Assembly: GCA_016271365.2 (NCBI GenBank)
Contig: CM028136.1
Span: forward strand, 466,114,001 to 466,178,000
DNA from: Neoceratodus forsteri
Taxonomy: Eukaryota > Chordata > Ceratodontiformes > Ceratodontidae
DNA: 64,000 nt
Reading direction: 5' to 3'
The first letter of the stretch is position 1. Each line of letters begins with the position of its first letter. Below, in pieces: positions 33,072 to 45,169 of the stretch. A program made the translations under genes and the position numbers. Below the pieces are notes generated by a model, which did no database searches, was not told where the DNA came from, and saw only the letters and a program-made list of their open reading frames with translations.

Positions 33072-34891
33072 CTAAGGCATCCAGGGGGACTGAGCCCAAC
33101 ACTGGGGGCCTGCAGCAAAAAAGGGGAGTTGGTGATCGTCTGGGGTGGCAAAAAGATCTATCTGCGGGGTGCCCCATCTGGAAAATATCACCTCCAAGAC
33201 CAGGGGATCCAGTGACCATTCGTGATGGCCCTGGGATAGCCTGCTGAGAGCATCTGCCAGGACACTGTCCTTGCCTGGGAGGTGAACTGCTGTGAGGGAG
33301 GTGTTCAGGGAGTAAACCAGAGACCACAACTTCATTGCTTCTGTGCACAAGGCTGTAGACCGAGTGCCTCCTTGCTTGTTGATGTACCACATTGTGGTGG
33401 TGTTGTCTGTTCTAACCTGGATAACTTTGTTCTGAACAGATTTGGAAAAGGCTTGAAGTGCTAGAAATACTGCTCTGAGTTCCAACAGACTGATGTGAAG
33501 CAGAGATTCCTGAGGGGACCACAGCCCCTGGGAGGTCAGGTCGCCCATGTGAGCCCCCCACCCCAAGAGGGAGGCATCTCTAGTAAGGATTAAAGAGTGA
33601 GACTGAGTGACAAAGGGAACCCCTTGTCCCAGATTGTTCTGATCCTGCCACCACTGTAGGGCCTGGATCAGGGTTCGAGTTACTGGGATCAATTTGGTCA
33701 GAGGATCTTTCCTTTGAGACCAGAAGGCTCTCAAATGGAACTGAATGTCCCTCATCTGAAATCTTGCTCCCTGCACTACTGCTGTGGAAGCAGCCATGTG
33801 CCCCAGGAGCTGTAGAAAATGCCTTGCTGGTCGAGACACCTGCAGGGTGAATGAGGAGGCCAGAGAGACAAGGGTCCTGCCCTGTCCAGGGAAGGAAAGC
33901 TCTGGTTTTTTTGTGTCCAGCTCTGCGCCTATGAAGGTGAGGAGCTGGACAGGCTCTAGAACGGACTTTGAAAAATTCAGAAGGAAACCCAAAGAGGTGA
34001 GCAGCTGCTGAGTTATCTGTAAGTGTAACCTGACTTGGTCTGGGGACTGGCCTACTATGAGCCAGTCGTCCAGGTAAGGGAAGATGGCAATCCTTTGCCT
34101 TCTTAGAGAAGCAACTACCACTGCCAGGCATTTTGTGAATACCTTGGAGCAGAGGTCAGACCAAAGGGCATTGCTCTGAACTGGTAATGGCCTGAGGGCA
34201 GCTAAAACCTGAGGTACTTTCGATGGGAGCTTCTGATGAGAATATGGAAGTAGGCATCCTTGAGGTCCAGGGACACTAGCCAGTCCCCTGGCCTTAGAGA
34301 GGGTAAAATAATTCCCAGAGTCACCATTTTGAATTTTGGTTTTAAAAGGTGCTTGTTTAAGTATCTGAGATCCAGGATGGGCTGCCATTCTCCTGTCTTT
34401 TTTGGGGTAAGGAAGTACCTGGAGTACAACCCTTTGCCCTGGTGTAGGGGTGGAACCCTTTCTACAGCTCTTAGAGCTAGAAGGGAAGAGACCTCTGCCT
34501 CTAGGGCAAGTGTCTCTGAGGGATTTGCAGGTGGAAAGGATCTGGTTCTCATCTTTGGAAACTTTTTGAAGCTGAGAACCAGTCCCTGGCTTACTACTTC
34601 CAGGACCCATTTGTCTGATGTCAGAGACTCCCAGTCCTGGACAAAGTAAACCAGCCTGCCCCCTACAGGTAGTTGAGAATCAGCCCTGGCAACCCCATCA
34701 GGGTGCCTGTTTGGTAGGGGCTCTGGGCTGAGGGGTGGAAGCAGGCCTGCTTGTACCCAGTCTGCCTCTCCCTCTAAAGAACCCCTTCTGGGCATAAGCA
34801 GAAGAGGAGGCCTGGGCTTGGTGGAAAGGCCTGCCCCTGCCCCTGGGATGCTGCCTTTGAGGAGTGGCCTGCCTTTCCTTGGCCTGTGCAC
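33072..34891 (-). pseudogene. B2 reverse transcriptase and RNase H
   Basis: The fingers are in the frame 34891-34202 (GLYSRYFLTPKKTGEWQPIL, DLKDAYFHILIRSSHRKYL). The 512-codon frame 34610-33072 continues with palm motifs (FTKCLAVVVASLRR, FPYLDDWLIVGQSPDQV), an FIGAELDTK segment, and RNase H: LTRDASLLGWGAHMGD (Asp), LELRAVFLALQAF (Glu), QVRTDNTTTMWYINKQGG (Asp), LADALSRLSQGHHEW. It ends in FSRWGTPQIDLFATPDDHQL, the start of the linker where DIRS elements may have a methyltransferase-like domain. One frameshift near 34150 splits fingers from palm. All visible catalytic residues are kept. Confidence 0.85.
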
Positions 34892-35778
34892 TCCTATAGT
34901 TGGTCCTATATTCGTCCATTTTCTTCATGTAATTCTCTGTCTGCTTCCCAAACTGAGAATTACCCACAACAGGAAAATCCATGGCCTTAGTCTGGGTATC
35001 CTATGACAGGCTAGTACATCTGAGCCAAGCCATTCTCCGAAGTGCCACAGATGTAGCCATGACTCTAGATGACATCACTGGAGTCCACTGCAGCATGGAA
35101 TTGCACCTTGGATGCCTCAATACCATCAGCAACCACCTGCTCCAGCTCCTTGGCAAGCTGGCCAGGGACCTGTTTTGCTAAAGCCATAACAGTGTCCCAT
35201 CTGGATTTTTGATACCTAGCAGTATAGGCCAAATAATTGGCCTGTCTGAGTCCCAAGGATGCTGCCATGTACCGTTTCTTTGCCATGGCATCCATCCTCC
35301 TGGAGTCCTTGTCCGGGGGGTGTAAAGCCAAGGGAATATTTGCCTTATCACAGGCTGCAGCCTGCACTACCCCAACATCACTGCATTGTTGTGTAAGGAA
35401 CTCCGTATCTGAGCCTGACAATGTATACCTCTTGTCCATTCTTTTATCCACAGGAGGTATAGTGTTAGGAATCTTTAAAATCTTAAATGTCTGTTTCCCA
35501 AAAGATTTGTGTAAGGGAATAGACAGCCTCCTAGACTCTGGGATATCCATCATTTCTACAGAGTCAGGCTCCTCCTGGTCATCCACAGCTTCTTCCATAG
35601 GAAGCTGGAGGGTTTCAGCCACTTTTTTATAAAACATGAAATGGGAGGGGGACTCGAAGCCTAGGAGGAGACACTCCTGAAGGTCTGTCTGGGGAGATGT
35701 CCGGGTCAACAGGCACATCCAGACTTTCAAAACCACATTCACTTTCCTCATACTCCTCTTCCTCCTCCTCCGGTTCAT
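34698..35778 (-). pseudogene. B2 gag, LAP2alpha-like body
   Basis: The frame 35778-35065 (237 codons) reads GFESPSHFMFYKKVAETLQL, VEMMDIPESRRLSIPLHKSF, RMDKRYTLSGSDTEFLTQQC, HPPDKDSRRMDAMAKKRYMA and ANYLAYTARYQKSRWDTVMA. These are helical segments corresponding to the LAP2alpha-like domain of DIRS Gag. The frame 34982-34698 continues with MKKMDEYRTNYRSAQAKERQ and a Gly/Arg/Pro-rich basic tail (RGRGRPFHQAQ), which could bind nucleic acid. The frame breaks near 35060. Confidence 0.75.
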
Positions 35779-35888
35779 AAAATTCCTCTAAATCATACTC
35801 TTGAACCCGGTGGAACCGCCAACCGCTCTGCTTGAAGGTGCCGGTTCGGTCGGAACCGGGAAAGCGATGCACAATTTTGATCGCTTTA

Positions 35889-36290
35889 TTATTTCTTCAG
35901 CGGTTGGAGAGGAAAGTTTTGGCCCACACCAGCTGACTTTTCTTTTCTAGTTATCTTAGCCGGAACCGACTCCTCAGAATCGGCTCTCCTTTTACCCGAA
36001 GAAGTCTCGCCCTGGTCAGAGGGCACTCCTTCTGGTTCGGTTTGAACTGAACCGGGCTGGCCATCCGGATCAGCGGACTTTTTGGCCTCCCTTTCCCTGA
36101 GCCTACCAACTCTCTTTTCCAGGGTAGCTGCAGGGAAATTTTTACAAATCTGGCAGTCTGCATTGAGGTGGTCAAACCCCAGACAATAAACACAGGTGGT
36201 GTGGGGGTCAGCCTTAGCAAAGACTTCCCCACACACACTACAGTGTTGAAACCCTGTGGGCCTGGTTTTTCTTTTGGGTTTCTCAGACAT
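35889..36290 (-). pseudogene. B2 gag N-terminal Cys/His cluster
   Basis: The start at 36290 (MSEKPKRK) is chosen over the upstream Met because B1 has the same start residues. A basic N-terminus is followed by a zinc-finger-like pattern: HCSVCGEVFAKADPHTTCVY, CLGFDHLNADCQIC. A coiled-coil-like LEKRVGRLREREAKK and an acidic Ser/Glu-rich tail follow. The frame ends at 35889, and the body continues in another frame. B1 and B3 have the same arrangement. Confidence 0.75.
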
Positions 36291-36679
36291 TGTGCCAGTC
36301 TTAAACAAACTTACCCTTTTAATGGCAATCCGTCAGGCAAGACCCTCTTATCGGTTCCTGACCGTGTCAGGGGTTGTGTAAAAATCCGTAATAAAATCCT
36401 TTTTTTTAGAACCGATAAAAACCAGTAACCACACTCTAAAAGTACAAATTGAGATTTTAAACAACTTGATCGGTTCAAACCGAACCGATGAACCGTTTAC
36501 AAGTTCCACACAGAATAGAATAAAATATAACCTATCTAGTACTCACAAATACCACAGACAGACAGACTGAACCAACAGGTTACGGTTTAAATTCGGTCGA
36601 AAACCAAGAAAAGCGGTACTTTAACTGACAAATTGAACCGAGCAGAAGGAGAAATCTCCGGAGCGACTGTTCAGTGAGG

Positions 36680-36855
36680 CGGAGTAAACAATCTGACGGT
36701 TTGAGTTTAAACAGCAACAGACAGAGTCTCAACCGAGCTCGAGCTCAGCGTTCCATGCCTGGCATGGAAAGTTAACTCTTTCATCTCCGGGACAGTTCGA
36801 AGGTTGGGACTCATTGCTACTGTCAGAATACAGCAAGACTTCACGTTGCTTGAAG
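36680..36855 (-). repeat. B2 5' inverted terminal repeat
   Basis: Inverted match of 31201-31400, including TTCCATGC/GCATGGAA near 36755. It ends at the B1 host sequence. Confidence 0.9.
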
Positions 36856-37919
36856 AGAAGCGTCCGTGGTAAGGACCACTGAACAAGGCTGAGTAGCAAA
36901 AGGAACATCTTGTCTTAAATTGTCCTGATCCTGCCACCACTGGAGGGCATGGATCAAGGTCAGAGTCGCTGGGATCAGTTTGGTAAGAGAAACCTTCCTC
37001 TGAGACCAAAAAGCTCACAGGTGGAACCGAATAGCCCTCATCTGGAATCTTGCCCCTTAGACCACTACTGTTGAAGCTGCCACGTGGACCAAGAGCTGGA
37101 GGAAATGCCTTGCTGGTCGACATACCTGAAGGCTGAAGGAAGAGGCTAGTTTCATAAGAACCCTTGCCCTTTCTAGAGGAAGAAAGGCTCTTGCTCTGAG
37201 TGTCCAGTTCTGCCCCTATAAAGGTAAGAAGCTGGACTGGTTCGAGAATTGACTTGGGAAGGTTGAGAAGAAATTCTAGAGAAGTGAGCACTTGCTGGGT
37301 CACTTGCAGGTGAGACTTGACTTGATTTGGAGACTGACCCACTATTAGCCAATCGTCCAGATATGGAAAAATGGAAATCGTTTGCCTTCTTAGAAAGCCA
37401 ACTACTACTGCCAGGCACTTTGTGAAAACCCTTGGGGCTGAGATTAGGCCAAAGGGCACTGCTCTGACCCGATAGTGGCCTGAGGGCAACTCGAACCTGA
37501 GGTACTTTCTGTGGGAGCACCTGATGGGAATGTGAAAGTAGGCATCTTTGAGGTCCAGGGAGGCTAGCCAGTTCCCTGACCTTAGAGAGGTAAGGATTAT
37601 TCCAGGAGTTACCATCTTGAACTTTGGTTTTAAAAAAATGTTTGTTTAGATATCTTAGGTCTAGGATGGGTCGCCACTCCACTGTCTTTATAGGGGTCAG
37701 GAAGTACCTGGAGTACAGTCCTTTGCCCCAGTGTAGGGTAGGTACTCTCTCTATGGCTCTTAAGGCTAGAAGAGAAGAAACCTCTGCCTCTAGGGCAAGG
37801 GTTTCCGAGAGATTTGCAGGTGGAAAAGATCTGGCTCTCATCTTTGGAAATTTTCTGACGCTGACAACCAGTCTCTGGCTTACTACTTCTAGGACCCACT
37901 TGTCTGATGTAACAGACAT
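36856..37919 (-). pseudogene. B1 reverse transcriptase and RNase H N-terminal part
   Basis: The frame 37919-37173 has GLYSRYFLTPIKTVEWRPIL (fingers). The frame 37615-36707 has DLKDAYFHIPIRCSHRKYLR, PFGLISAPRVFTKCLAVVVG and FPYLDDWLIVGQSPNQV with both catalytic Asp, then FIGAELDT. It continues in shifted frame to a RNase H start near 36870 that is cut by B2. The other half of RNase H is at 30637-31200. This is typical DIRS polymerase. Confidence 0.8.
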
Positions 37920-37995
37920 CCAGTCCTGGACAAAGTAAGCCAGCCTGCCCCCTACTGGAATAGGAGAGTCAACCCGGGCAGGCCAATCAGGGTGT

Positions 37996-39544
37996 CTACT
38001 TGGCAGGGGCTTTAGGCTGAGGAGTGGATGCAGCCCTGCTCATCCCCCTTCTGCCTCTCCCTCTGAAGAACTCCCTCTGAGAAAAAGAAGAGGAGGCCTG
38101 TGCTTGGTAAAAAGGCCTTTGAAAAGGCCTGCCCCTGCCCCTAGACTGCTGCCTTTGAGGTGGTGCCTGCCTCTCCTTGGCCCGAGCACTCCTGTAAGTG
38201 ATCCTGTACTCATACATTTTCTTCATGTAATTCTCTGTCTGCTCCCCCAGAGAATTACCCACTACAGGAAAATCCATGGCCTTAGAATTAGTGTCCTGAG
38301 AGAGGCTAGTACATCTGAGCCAAGCCATCCTTTGAAGAGCCACAGATGTAGCCATGACTCTTGATGACGCATCAGAGTCCACAGCAGCATGAAACTGAAC
38401 CTTAGATGCCTCAATCCCATCAGCAGCCACCGCCTCCAGCTCCTTGGCTAGCTGGGAGGAGGCCTGTTTAGCCAGTGCCAGTACAGTGTCCCACCTGGAC
38501 TTCTGGTACCTGGCTGTATAGGCCATGTAATTCGCCTGCCTGAGTCCCAAGGAAGATGCTATATACTGTTTCTTTGCCATGGCATCAATCTTCCTGGAGT
38601 CCTTGTCTGGGGGGGTGTGAAGCCAAGGGAATATTTGCCTTGTAACAGGCAGCAGCCTGCACTACCCCAACATGGCTGCATCGCTGGTATAAGAACTCCG
38701 TGTCTGAGCCTGAAAGTGTATACCTCTTGTCCATTCTTCTATCCACAGGAGGTATAGTGTTAGGAGATTTTAGGATTTTTTGTGTCGGTTTCCCGAAGGA
38801 TTTGTGGAGGGGAATAGACAGTCTCCTGGACTCTGGGATGTCCATCATTTCTACATAATCAGGCTCCTCTTGATCTTCCACAGCCTCTTCCATATGAAGC
38901 TGGAGGGTTTCAGCCACCTTTCTGTAGAACATAAAGTGAGAAGGGGACTCGAAAAGCCTAGGAGGGGAAACACCTGAAAGTCTGTCTGGGGAGATGTCCG
39001 ATTCCACAGGCACATCCAGACCCTCAATTTCACCATCATCATCCTCAAATTCCCCTTCCTCTTCAAATTCCGGTTCATAAAAATCTACGAGGGTATAATC
39101 TTGAACCGGGGGAACCAACCGAACTGAACCCCTGCCAGAAGAAACCGGATCAGCAGGAACCAAGCGGAACGATTCCACAATCTGAATCGCTCTGGCTATC
39201 TCTTCAGCGGTCAGAACATGAACCTCTGGATGCGAACCGGACGATTTGTCTTTGCATTTTCTATTTGTCAGAACCGATCCCTCTGAATCGGCTCTCCTTC
39301 TGCCCGAAGAAGTAACACCCTGGTCAGAGGGCTCTCCTTCTGGTTCGGTCGGAACCGAACCGGGCTGGCCATCCGGGTCAGCAGACTTCTCGGCCTCCTT
39401 TTCCCTCAGTCTACCTAATCTCTTCTCAAGAGTAGATTTGGGAAAGTTTACATATTTGGCAGTCTGAATCGAGGTGGTCAAACCCCAGACAATAAACACA
39501 GGTGGTGTGGGGATCAGCCTTAGCAAAGACCTCCACACACTCAC
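37996..39544 (-). pseudogene. B1 gag body
   Basis: The frame 39544-38585 (319 codons) starts in the Cys/His cluster and passes through LEKRLGRLREKEAEKS, an acidic segment (EPEFEEEGEFEDDDGEIE) and the body (FESPSHFMFYRKVAETLQLH, RMDKRYTLSGSDTEFLYQRC). A frameshift near 38585 leads into 38580-37996, with LGLRQANYMAYTARYQKSRW, VALQRMAWLRCTSLSQDTNS and the basic RGRGRPFQRPFYQAQ tail. It matches B2 and B3 closely. Confidence 0.75.
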
Positions 39545-39596
39545 TGCAGTGTTGAAACCCAGTGGGCCCGTTTTTTTTCTTGGGTTTCTCAGACAT
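39426..39596 (-). pseudogene. B1 gag start
   Basis: MSEKPKKKNGPTGFQHC begins at 39596, followed by SECVEVFAKADPHTTCVYCL and GFDHLDSDCQIC. The second Cys pair is Cys-x-x-Cys here as in B2. A frame break near 39440 joins it to the 319-codon frame. Confidence 0.7.
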
Positions 39597-39984
39597 GGCC
39601 AACCTAACCAACTTACCCTTTTTATGGCAACATCCAGGCAAGACTCAGTTATCGGCTCCTAACCGTGTCACTGGTATTGGGAAAAAAAAAACATACTAAA
39701 ATACATTTTTTTTTTTTTTATAGAACCGATAACCACACACTAAGTAAAAACACAAAACACAAAAGATTTCACTATCAAATGGCCAGTTCAGCCGAACCGA
39801 GCCGCACTTTTACAAGTTCCACACAGAAAAAACGAACAATTCCTATTTAGTACTCACGGCACCACAGACAGAGACTGAACAGACTATGCGGATAACTTTT
39901 TCGGTTTAAAAAGACGATGAAAACTGAAACTTTAACCGACTTTCGAACCAACCTGAAGGAGAAATCTCCGGAGCGACCGTTCAG

Positions 39985-40164
39985 TGAAGCGGAGTAAAGA
40001 ATCTGACGGTTTGAGTTTGAAACACTCCAGACAAACGTCAACCAAGCTTGAGCTTAGCATTCTATGCTCTGCATAGAAAGTTAACTCTTTGTCCTCCGGG
40101 GCAGTTTAAAGGTTGGGGATCACTGCAATATGTCAGAATACAGCAAGACTTCATGTTGTTTGAA
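39985..40164 (-). repeat. B1 5' inverted terminal repeat
   Basis: Inverted match of 28855-29055; stem TTCTATGC/GCATAGAA near 40061. E gag sequence resumes at about 40165. Confidence 0.85.
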
Positions 40165-42645
40165 AGGAAGGACGCTGACCGCTCTAAGTTGAGTATGGTA
40201 GAGCGAATCAACAGTCTGAAGGGCACAACCAGACTCCTGGATGGTGGAGATTATGTCCTGAATGTCCCCACCAAAGAGGAAAGAGCCCTGAAAGAGGTGT
40301 CCAAGACGCTGAACTCCACATCCGACGCGAAACAGGATACCCAGAGCCACGAATGACACCGGAGGCAAACACCAGCAGCTGCTCCCCAGCTTGAGGTGTC
40401 CACAGCATCGTAGGTAGCCAGCAGAATATGGCTGCCAACAACGGAGTCCAACTTGAGGAAATAGCTGGGTGAGTTGTCTATACCGGGGTCCACAAGCAAA
40501 GCCTGCATTAGGTCTCTGGCTTGGTCCCAGAGGACATTCTGATATTGGACAATATTGGCCAAGTAATTAATGACCCAGATAGCCAAAGTAGTGGACGCAA
40601 AGACGCGTTTATCCAAGTGGTCTAGTTACTGAGACTCCCTGTCTGGGGAACAGCTCTAAGGTGCTTTGGGCTTGGCAATGGTCAAGGCTGCATTGGTGAC
40701 CACTGAACTGCCTTAAGGTGCCTCCAGAAAAAAAGGGCTTACTAGCAAGAGGTGCGAGTCCAAACCACCCTGGTGACATCCTCATAGGAGTCAATCAGGA
40801 GTGGCGGCACCACCAACAGGAGGGCATCCTGCTGCCTCAGATAAAACAGCCAGACAGTGTCTCTCAGAGTCCTGTTCCTCCGTTTCCCAGCCCATAATGG
40901 ACTAGATGTGGCATATGATGTCCATAAAAGACGGATCATCAGGAGGAGACTTGGGAATCACCCTGGAGGGTTCTTCACCCTCTGAAGACTCCCTTGGTGA
41001 GGAGGAAGACAGCGAAGAATTGTGTTCGTTTTGTCTGGGTCATTTCCAGTGGCGGGCACTTGTTCTGGCAACGACCAGAGATGACGACGTGTGGAAACCC
41101 AGAAGATCCCAACGTCCAGGGTTCACTGGTACCAGACCAGCCCAGGTCCTGGGGCGGCAGATCCCGGTTGGGATGTCAGGGAGACGCGGGAGCTGGGCCC
41201 TGAGGAGCGGGAGTCTCTCTCTGAATGAGGGACCACAACACAGAAAACAGGGTGTTGTGTCCACCGGAGCTGGGAAATTAGAGACCGGTGGGTACAGACA
41301 GGACAGCACCGGGTAAGGATGTGACGGCGGGGCCGGAGTACAGTACCCTGGCAAAGGCCAACCCAGCACCGGGGTGGTAGTCCGCAGCAGCGCAGGCTGC
41401 AGAAGCGGCAATGCTAGCGGTGGACGTGCAGGCTGGGTGGCGCCAGGACCAGTGGCTGCCCAACGGGTGTCAGCAGGAAGCACCTGAGAGAAGGATCTGC
41501 CGGCACTGGGAGAGCCAGCCGGGCGGGGCCTAGAAGGCAGAGGCGATGCTGGGCTAGAAGAAACAGTGGAAACCTGCTGGGGGCGCTGCCTAGAAGGACT
41601 GGTGTCGGGTCCTACAGAGAAAACTGATGTAGGTAGTGCCGTGGCGGCAACAGTGGAGAGACCGCTGCCCGAGACACCAACACCGGCCGAGCCTCCTGGC
41701 TGAGAGCCCATGGAAAAAATGGGCCTATGCATCAGAGGCTGGGAGGCAGGAGATGAAGTCCCCTGCCCCAAGGAGCCACTGCCGTAATGGCAATAAGGGC
41801 GGGCGGCAGCGCCACCAGCAGCCTGGTAGAGGAAAAGGCTGGCAGGGCAGAGGGAGCAACCCTCTCACGGGACAGCGACTGTGACACAGTCAAGTGTTTG
41901 TGAGGCAACCGCGAGCAGGAAGCAGACGAGTCCCAGTGCTCATGCTTTCCAGTGGATTTTTGAGAAGATGAAGAAAGCCTTGAAGGACTGTGCCAGCGAG
42001 GCAACAGCACTCCTGGCCTGCAGCTCCTTTTCCATCACGACCAGCTTCTGCTTAATAAGATGGCTCTCCAGTAGTGGCCTGGTTGAATTTCTGGCAAATC
42101 TGGCAGGCTTAACCGGCCCGGTGGCACAGAGTGTTCAGGCGTTGGACGGTCTGCCACGCTGGCGACTTGGGTTCGGGAATGAGCACGGGCCATCAGGGTT
42201 GGCAGAGAGGGAGAGGACCGAGCATCCGGAGGACAGCTCTCCTCTCCCGGGAGAGGGGGGGTTCCGACTCTGCACTTGACTGGCCTCTGGCAGAAGCCGG
42301 AGGCACAGCAAGATTACGAGCACACAGAGAGGGTTGGGAGTGAGGACGTCGGCAGAGACGCCTTGACATCGGGGCAAGACACTCCCTAAGAACAGGGAAA
42401 AAGACACCGGAGCGTGGAGAGGAAGAAGCGCCAAGTATGGACCCTAATGACTGCCTACCCCTGACCACTGAGTAGATCCGACGAAATATGAATTCTCGAG
42501 GTGTATGGGCTCAACTCCTCGCACTGCCTGGGGGTACAGCCACGCTCCATCGGGGTCTACCGGGGATCCAGGTAAGGCAGCAGTGGGGTAATACTCATGG
42601 CGTCTCCTGACCGAACGGGGCTCCAGTGTAGGAGGGAGAGAAAAA
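40165..42645 (-). pseudogene. E gag, body and upstream tail
   Basis: The frame 40616-40251 reads ATYDAVDTSSWGAAAGVCLR and TTLAIWVINYLANIVQYQNV, matching the D' body (ILRATYDAVDTAGRSSAFAV). From 40616 to 42645 the minus strand holds the preceding Ser/Pro-rich gag with many breaks, interrupted by a SINE at about 42111. It joins the gag start at 54454-54627 once element D is removed. The body type is the LAP2alpha-like domain. Confidence 0.5.
42111..42270 (+). mobile_element. tRNA-derived SINE, copy 3
   Basis: AACCGGCCCGGTGGCACAGA opens a third copy of the SINE at 6331 and 8964. The A box is GGTGGCACAGAGTG and the B box GGCGACTTGGGTTCGGGAA. The 3' end is uncertain. Confidence 0.6.
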
Positions 42646-42800
42646 GTACAGTTACATAAGAACTTACCGTAACATTAGATCTTCGAGAGAGGCTTTTGCA
42701 GTAGATATTTTACATATAGGACTGACCCGCCAGGCGTCAGGACCTCACGAAAAGATTTCTAGCTAGCAGTCTCTGGCGGGGACCACCCCCACGTCAGTTG
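42646..42800 (-). repeat. D 3' inverted terminal repeat
   Basis: Inverted match of 54350-54453. The tip on the minus strand contains ACG|GTAAGTT at 42670-42661, a splice-donor-like sequence. Confidence 0.85.
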
Positions 42801-42969
42801 ACAGACGTCATGAGACATTAGTATAAACACCCGCCTCCCTGTTCTTTCCCACCAAGGGCCGAAAAAGGCAAGACGAGAGAGAAGAGGATATTTCCCCTCA
42901 TGGGAAAGGAGCCAATAAAGCTTAGGGTGAAGGAGGGCAGGAAGGCAATACCTACTGCAAGAGCCTCTC

Positions 42970-43050
42970 TTGAAGATCTACTGCTACGGTAAGTTCTTAC
43001 GTAACTGTACCGAGAGGGCTCTTGCAGTAGGTATTTACATATAGGACTGA
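42970..43050 (-). repeat. D ICR
   Basis: The plus strand TACGGTAAGTTCTTACGTAA runs into GAGAGGGCTCTTGCAGTAGG, the 3' tip joined to the 5' start. Confidence 0.85.
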
Positions 43051-43127
43051 GGGCCAAGCAGTCTGGAACAAGCAAAAGCACTCTGTAGGAGGAAACCTGT
43101 GGTATGGAACCTCCGGCTGAACGGGTC

Positions 43128-44293
43128 TTATGAAAGAAGACCCTGAAGCACAGCCAACCCGATGCCTGCTCTACGGCGAGAGGCAATGTCAAAACTGTAG
43201 TGTTTCATAAAGGTATGGACTGAAGTCCAAGCTGCGGCTGCCCACATATCTGTCGCAGACACATTCTTGAAACAAGCCACAGAGGCAGCTACTCCTCTGG
43301 TGAAGTGACCTCTGACTTGACCCAGCAGGGTCTTCTTGTACTTGCCATAACAGAAAGTGATACTATGAGCCAACCATTTAGATAGGCATTGCTTGGAAAC
43401 AGCATTGCCTTCTCTTTTGTGAGCAAGAGAGAAAAAGCTGATCAGATTTTCTGAGATCCTTAGTCCGAGTGGTGTAGTAGCTCAGTATTCTGTGAACACC
43501 CAAAGTATGCACTAGGTACTCCCCTTGACTGGACTGTTGCATAAAGAATACGGGTAGCTCAATGGATTGATTCAGTGCAGATTCAGCCACCACCTTAGGG
43601 AGAAACTTAGGGTTGGTGCGCAGTGTTCCTTATGAAAAATCAAATACGGGATTTTACACATCAAGGCCTGAAGCTCAGAAATTCACCGAGCTGAAGTAAT
43701 GGCCACTAGGAAGAGTGTCTTTCAAGAGAGGAACATTAAATTTGCTGAGGCTGCCGGCTCAAAGGGAGGCAGAGTAAGCTTCTGAAGAATAAAATTCAAG
43801 TCCCAAGGAGGAGCAGGAATGCAGATGGAGGAGGGGGTCTCAAATGGAGGACCCCTCTGAGGAATGTCTTGGAGACTTCCAACTGAGCAAAAGTCCCATC
43901 TCCAAAGGGGACATGGTAGGCTGAAATCGCTGCCATGTGGACCTTTAAAGAGGAATGGCTGAGACCCAGATCGAAGAGAGGACGCATGTAGTCCAGTACT
44001 CAGTTAGCCAGGCAAGAGAAAGGTTCGAAGTCCTTTGACGTGGCCCATACAGAAAACCGTTTCCACTTCATGGCGTAGGTGAAGCTGGGGGAAGGCTTTC
44101 TGGCCTCTACCAATATGTCTGCTCTGCGTGGGGAAACCCCGAAGCGAGCTTTAGCTACGTCTGCAGGAGCCACACATGCAAATGAAGGGATTTGAGACCT
44201 GGATGAACAAGGTTCCCCTGATCCTGGTTTAACAAGTGTTGCGACAGAGGAAGCGGAAGTTCTTCCGAAAACTGTTGCAGAAGAGAGAACCAA
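43128..44293 (-). pseudogene. D tyrosine recombinase
   Basis: The frame 44293-44000 holds the N-terminal domain (RFGVSPRRADILVEARKPSP, MKWKRFSVWATSKDFEPF), 43987-43796 the LKVHMAAISAYHV segment, and 43593-43378 the middle (RILSYYTTRTKDLRKSDQLF). The frame 43373-43128 holds the catalytic end: GHFTRGVAASVACFKN (His at the second position of the box lost to Phe-Thr-Arg context) and AWTSVHTFMKHYSFDIASRR with the nucleophile Tyr. Breaks occur near 43600, 43790 and 43990. Confidence 0.75.
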
Positions 44294-44443
44294 ACTTGCC
44301 TGGGCCAGAATGGAGCGATGAGGATCATTCGTGCCCCCTCTGATCTGATCTTGTTCAGGACCCTCGGAATTAAGGGAATAGGAGGGAAGACATAGAAGAA
44401 TCCGTCACTTCAACTGAAAGAGAGCGTCCCAACAAAAAATGCC

Positions 44444-44740
44444 TCACCCTGGAGCAAGCGAGAAGCTGGGAAGTTTTGCGTTTTGAGGAGACGGGAACAG
44501 GTCTACCTGAAGGGTTCCCCATTGCAGAAAAATGTCATCTACGACCTCTTGATCCAGTTCCCATTCGTGGGCCCTGGCTGAGGACTGACTGAGGTGGTCT
44601 GCCACTGTGTTGTGCTGGGTAGCCCAGACCCACACACTCACTGCTTCTCTACATAGAGGGTAGGAATGTGTTCCTCCCTGCTTGTTGAGATACCAGACTA
44701 CACACGTTGTCTTGTCTGTATGAGGAGATGACCGGGAAGA
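44444..44740 (-). pseudogene. D RNase H C-terminal part
   Basis: The frame 44641-44444 contains VADHLSQSSARAHEWELDQE, the DIRS RNase H ending, and LQWGTLQVDLFPSPQNAKLP, the linker start. Upstream to 44740 the second catalytic region is in a shifted frame. B3 separates it from 50386. Confidence 0.7.
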
Positions 44741-44945
44741 AATAATTACTCACCTAGTAATGTTGTTTCTTCTAATGGAGTCTTGCTGTATTCTGACATA
44801 TGAAGTTAGGTCCTGCCTTTCAACTGCCCCGGAGAACAAAGAGTTAAACTTTCCATGGCCAGCATGGAATGCTCACCACGAGCTCGGTTGAAACCCCTGT
44901 CTGCTGCTGTTTAAACTGCAACCGTCAGATCTTTACGAGCAAAGA
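44741..44945 (-). repeat. B3 3' inverted terminal repeat
   Basis: Inverted match of 50200-50385; stem TTCCATG/CATGGAA near 44850. The tip reads TAG|GTGAGTAA on the minus strand (44756-44745). Confidence 0.85.
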
Positions 44946-45169
44946 CTCACTAGATGTTCTGTGTGGAAACTGTAAAATTCTTACTAGCCAAAATCTATAT
45001 AAAAGGTTTTTTGGTTTCAAAAAGACTCAAGTCAGGAAACCCAAAAACGAAACATGTCCAAAACACAACCCCTCACCCAAACCAAAAAAGGGTGAAAAAA
45101 GGACACCCCTAAGGTGTCAACATTGCTCCTGCCCACCCACATCCCAAAATCTAGGTTCTGAGGAGGAGG

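Larger units (their letters stand above)
31201..36855 (-). mobile_element. DIRS element B2, structurally complete
   Basis: About 5.66 kb, inserted in the RNase H gene of B1. It has both inverted terminal repeats (31201-31400, 36680-36855), an ICR (about 31650-31750), gag, RT-RNase H (512-codon frame) and recombinase. This is the most readable family B copy, though gag and recombinase have frameshifts. Confidence 0.9.
28855..40164 (-). mobile_element. DIRS element B1, interrupted by B2
   Basis: B1 is present as 28855-31200 and 36856-40164, together about 5.65 kb, the same as intact B2 and B3. It is inserted into element E with no visible target-site duplication. It carries inverted terminal repeats at both ends and an ICR at about 29325-29420. 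Its RNase H is split by B2: the B2 ends lie within host text CCCCAGCCCAG and GAAGCGTCC, which is continuous in B3 at 47090-47110. Confidence 0.85.
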
